64,000 nucleotides of DNA from Leptospira chreensis (GTDB lineage Bacteria > Spirochaetota > Leptospiria > Leptospirales > Leptospiraceae), in the NCBI RefSeq assembly GCF_016919165.1, contig NZ_JAFFPS010000063.1, forward strand, positions 1 to 64,000, read 5' to 3'. Below, in pieces: positions 62,264 through 64,000 of the stretch. The position numbers and the translations under genes were made by a program. The notes beneath the pieces were generated by a model, which searched no databases, was not told the origin of the DNA, and worked only from the letters and a program-made list of their open reading frames with translations. Positions within the stretch are counted from its first letter, which is position 1; every line of letters starts with the position of its first letter.

Positions 62264-62883
62264 AGAAAGGATTCTAACTTCGCACGAAGCATAGGAAAGA
62301 GCACTTTCTCATCCAACTTCTCTCCTGTGAGGGAAGTGCGGAGTAAAAAACTATCTCGAATTTTACCGTCAAAACTATTGGCAGTAAAACTAATGATATC
62401 AATTCCTAAGTGAAAAAGAGACTCTGTAATTTGAAATAGAATTCCCGGTGTGTCTTTCATTCGTAAATCCATTACAGTAAAGTCAGAAGAGATAGGATTG
62501 TAGAGTTTGAGTGTGGCTTCCGAATCACCAATTTTACGTACCAACACTTCTTCCTTAGCATTCTCACGTAAGTACATAGCCACTGTTTTTCCTTCGTAAA
62601 ACAGAGAATAGAGATCCGTTCTGATTTGACTCAAAAGTTCTTCTGTCATCTCTCCCCCGTCCCAACTCCGAATCACAAATAGATCTTGCACATGTCCATC
62701 ACTCGCAGTTTCGGCAACAGCTTCTAAAATATCCCAACCATGATTGTAGAGCACAGAGGTGACCCGGTAGAGAATTCCCAAATCATCCTGGGAAAGGGAA
62801 ATTTTGAGTAGGGTCGTATCTTTTCTTGGGACACAAGAAACATGTAGGATTGGTTTTTTGATTTCTTGCATAGTTTGCGCCAT
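62260..62883 (-). CDS. Two-ACT-domain regulatory protein
   Basis: Encodes 207 residues from the ATG at 62883, with AAGGGAGAG at proper spacing; eight extra codons are open upstream. Two ACT domains are seen: LSQDDLGILYRVTSVLYNHG and MKDTPGILFQITESLFHLGI, then DIISFTANSFDGKIRDSFLL. This layout resembles the C-terminal ACT pair of GlnD or stand-alone ACR-type sensors of amino acids. No catalytic domain is present. Ligand unknown. Confidence 0.85.
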   Translation of the reverse strand: MAQTMQEIKKPILHVSCVPRKDTTLLKISLSQDDLGILYRVTSVLYNHGWDILEAVAETASDGHVQDLFVIRSWDGGEMTEELLSQIRTDLYSLFYEGKTVAMYLRENAKEEVLVRKIGDSEATLKLYNPISSDFTVMDLRMKDTPGILFQITESLFHLGIDIISFTANSFDGKIRDSFLLRTSLTGEKLDEKVLFPMLRAKLESFL

Positions 62884-62965
62884 AGAACTCTCCCTTAAAA
62901 TCGGCATTCTGCTTAGAACATAAACAATCGATGCCTGGAAATCCCCGCACCGGTTCTAAAATAGC

Positions 62966-63013
62966 CGTTCTCTAACGAAATTGCAAAAAGGGTGCCAAGT
63001 ATTCGTTAGAACG
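62966..63013. repeat. Imperfect inverted repeat at the end of the barrel-like protein gene
   Basis: CGTTCTCTAACGAA (62966-62979) pairs with TTCGTTAGAACG (63002-63013), a 12-bp stem with a two-base bulge and a 22-base loop. It covers the last codons of the 63006 gene and could form an mRNA hairpin. A T-run is lacking, so it is not a classical terminator. Confidence 0.4.
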
Positions 63014-64000
63014 AAATTTTTGCTCCGAGCATCACAGACTGGACGTTTTGAGCCACTAGGGCTTCGACTGTGATTTTTGTGATGAGAGCATTGATTTCGA
63101 TCCCTGCGATGAGAAAGTTCGTCGTGTTTGGTGCTTGTGCCTTACCACTTAAGTCCATAGTCAGAGTTCCTGTTTTGGTTTGGCCGAGAGCGGAAGTGGG
63201 GATGAGGGCGGCAATCTCTGGAGAGAGGGAAGCAGAGATGGCATTGGAATCCAAAGCCAAAGTGAGAGGGCCTGAACGGGTTAGGTTTAAGGTAGAACTT
63301 CCAAAGTTCATGGAAGCACCGGCACCAGCAAAGATCGTAAAGAAATAGAACATACGAAATCCAGTACGAATGTCCAAGGGGACACTTGTGACCGTACTAG
63401 AATAGTTAAACGTTGTGGCACCACCCCAGGTTCCGATGGCAGGACCTAGAGCCAATGTTTGTGTTTTGTTATCGTTATAAGTGACGTCGATGACTTGTCT
63501 TTGGTAATGGAGACCAAGTCCCATAGAGATTCCAGAGAATTCAAAAAGCCCGATTCCATCCGAATAGTTTTCTACAATATGAAATCGTAAGGTAAAACCA
63601 CCACTTGTAATGTCTCCACCAAGCTCCACGTTTTTGTTTTGCGCTTCTATGGCCTTTTGTACATCCCCTTGGGCAAAGTTGAATTTGAATCCATGAAGGT
63701 ACAAGTTGAATCGATGTAGGAAGGTTTTGAGTTCTGGTTCTGTATCCGAGGGTCCCCCTCCCATAAGCCAACCTAAATTTACCGCCACAACAAAGTTAGG
63801 CGCAAGGGAGGCACCCACGTTCGGGAGTTTTTGAAAACTTAAACTTTGGTAAGCCACATTGATATCTTCTTTTTGTTGGCCCGCAACAGTAAGGCCCGCT
63901 CCCACTTGGAACCGGTTCACAATTCCTGGTCCCATGAGTGATGAGTTGATATTGGAAATGACAGCGGCCTCGGACATGGTAGCGAGCACTTTGTCCGTGT
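63006..64000 (-). CDS. Putative outer-membrane beta-barrel protein, N-terminus cut by the window edge
   Basis: The frame is open through 64000, so the N-terminus with any signal peptide is missing; about 331 residues are visible. Composition is rich in Gly, Ala, Thr, Asn and alternating hydrophobic/polar strands (FVVAVNLGWLMGGGPSDTEP, SGGFTLRFHIVENYSDGIGL, ITKITVEALVAQNVQSVML). It ends in GAKISF, with the C-terminal Phe typical of barrel proteins recognised by the BAM machinery. I do not recognise a specific family. A surface or porin-like location is inferred. Confidence 0.65.
   Translation of the reverse strand, partial: TDKVLATMSEAAVISNINSSLMGPGIVNRFQVGAGLTVAGQQKEDINVAYQSLSFQKLPNVGASLAPNFVVAVNLGWLMGGGPSDTEPELKTFLHRFNLYLHGFKFNFAQGDVQKAIEAQNKNVELGGDITSGGFTLRFHIVENYSDGIGLFEFSGISMGLGLHYQRQVIDVTYNDNKTQTLALGPAIGTWGGATTFNYSSTVTSVPLDIRTGFRMFYFFTIFAGAGASMNFGSSTLNLTRSGPLTLALDSNAISASLSPEIAALIPTSALGQTKTGTLTMDLSGKAQAPNTTNFLIAGIEINALITKITVEALVAQNVQSVMLGAKISF

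Overview
The window reads as a contiguous piece of a Leptospira chromosome. The evidence is a flaA2-flaA1 pair (periplasmic flagellar sheath proteins), a spirochaete P83/100-type coiled-coil protein, a very long GreA with a large N-terminal extension, a CIRCE-controlled groES-groEL operon, scattered tRNA genes and many spirochaete-type lipoproteins. Coding density is very high. No prophage, insertion sequence, CRISPR array, rRNA gene or replication origin was seen, and no intergenic stretch exceeds about 210 bases. The saprophytic clade (L. biflexa-like) is a guess; the genus is much firmer. Both edges cut genes.

Layout. 1-2.5 kb (minus): serC, an exported protein, rpiB and a membrane-anchored protein in an overlapping operon. 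2.6-5.5 kb: P83/100-type protein and a TPR protein, convergent around a terminator. 5.5-10.5 kb: ilvB-ilvN, an exported HExxH metallopeptidase-like protein, trxB. 10.6-14.5 kb: TPR lipoprotein, xerD, RsbW-like ATPase, hslV-hslU. 14.6-17.3 kb (minus): a PabB-PabC fusion and a divergent GHKL-ATPase-like protein. 17.4-22.6 kb: lone lipoyl domain, phosphoesterase, Mrp, UVR-tail protein, GGQ ribosome-rescue-like protein, membrane SpoIIE phosphatase. 22.7-26.4 kb (minus): groEL, groES, HerA-like ATPase. 26.6-30.3 kb: hybrid sensor kinase, LuxR-type regulator, cyclic-nucleotide-binding protein. 30.4-32.4 kb: PUR-domain protein, flaA2, flaA1. 32.6-39.4 kb: greA, M23 peptidase, LptE-like lipoprotein, Fur-family regulator, tgt. 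39.5-44.3 kb: STAS protein, LysM lipoprotein, nadC, rel. 44.3-50.9 kb: GH13 enzyme, peptide-binding lipoprotein, kinase-like protein, GT-C membrane protein, pgeF. 50.9-55.4 kb (minus): phosphohexomutase, argD, leuB, and a receiver domain whose acceptor Asp is Glu. 55.4-64 kb: aminotransferase, YprB-like nuclease, CBS protein, tRNA-Ile/Ala, hemW, tRNA-Met, BFN-UVR protein, phasin-like protein, MFS transporter, ACT protein, and a barrel-like protein cut by the edge.

How it fits together. Most genes are core metabolism (serine, branched-chain amino acids, leucine, arginine, folate, NAD, heme), proteostasis (GroESL, HslUV) and stress signalling (Rel, a CIRCE site, partner-switching parts). The least-explained items are the Glu-substituted receiver domain, the APH/protein-kinase-like protein beside a GT-C glycosyltransferase, the GHKL-like protein coupled to PabBC, the lone lipoyl domain beside Mrp, and the PUR-domain gene leading the flaA operon. 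Gene packing is also striking: seven of ten convergent pairs overlap in their coding ends, four by exactly four bases through shared stop codons, and two divergent pairs overlap at their start codons.
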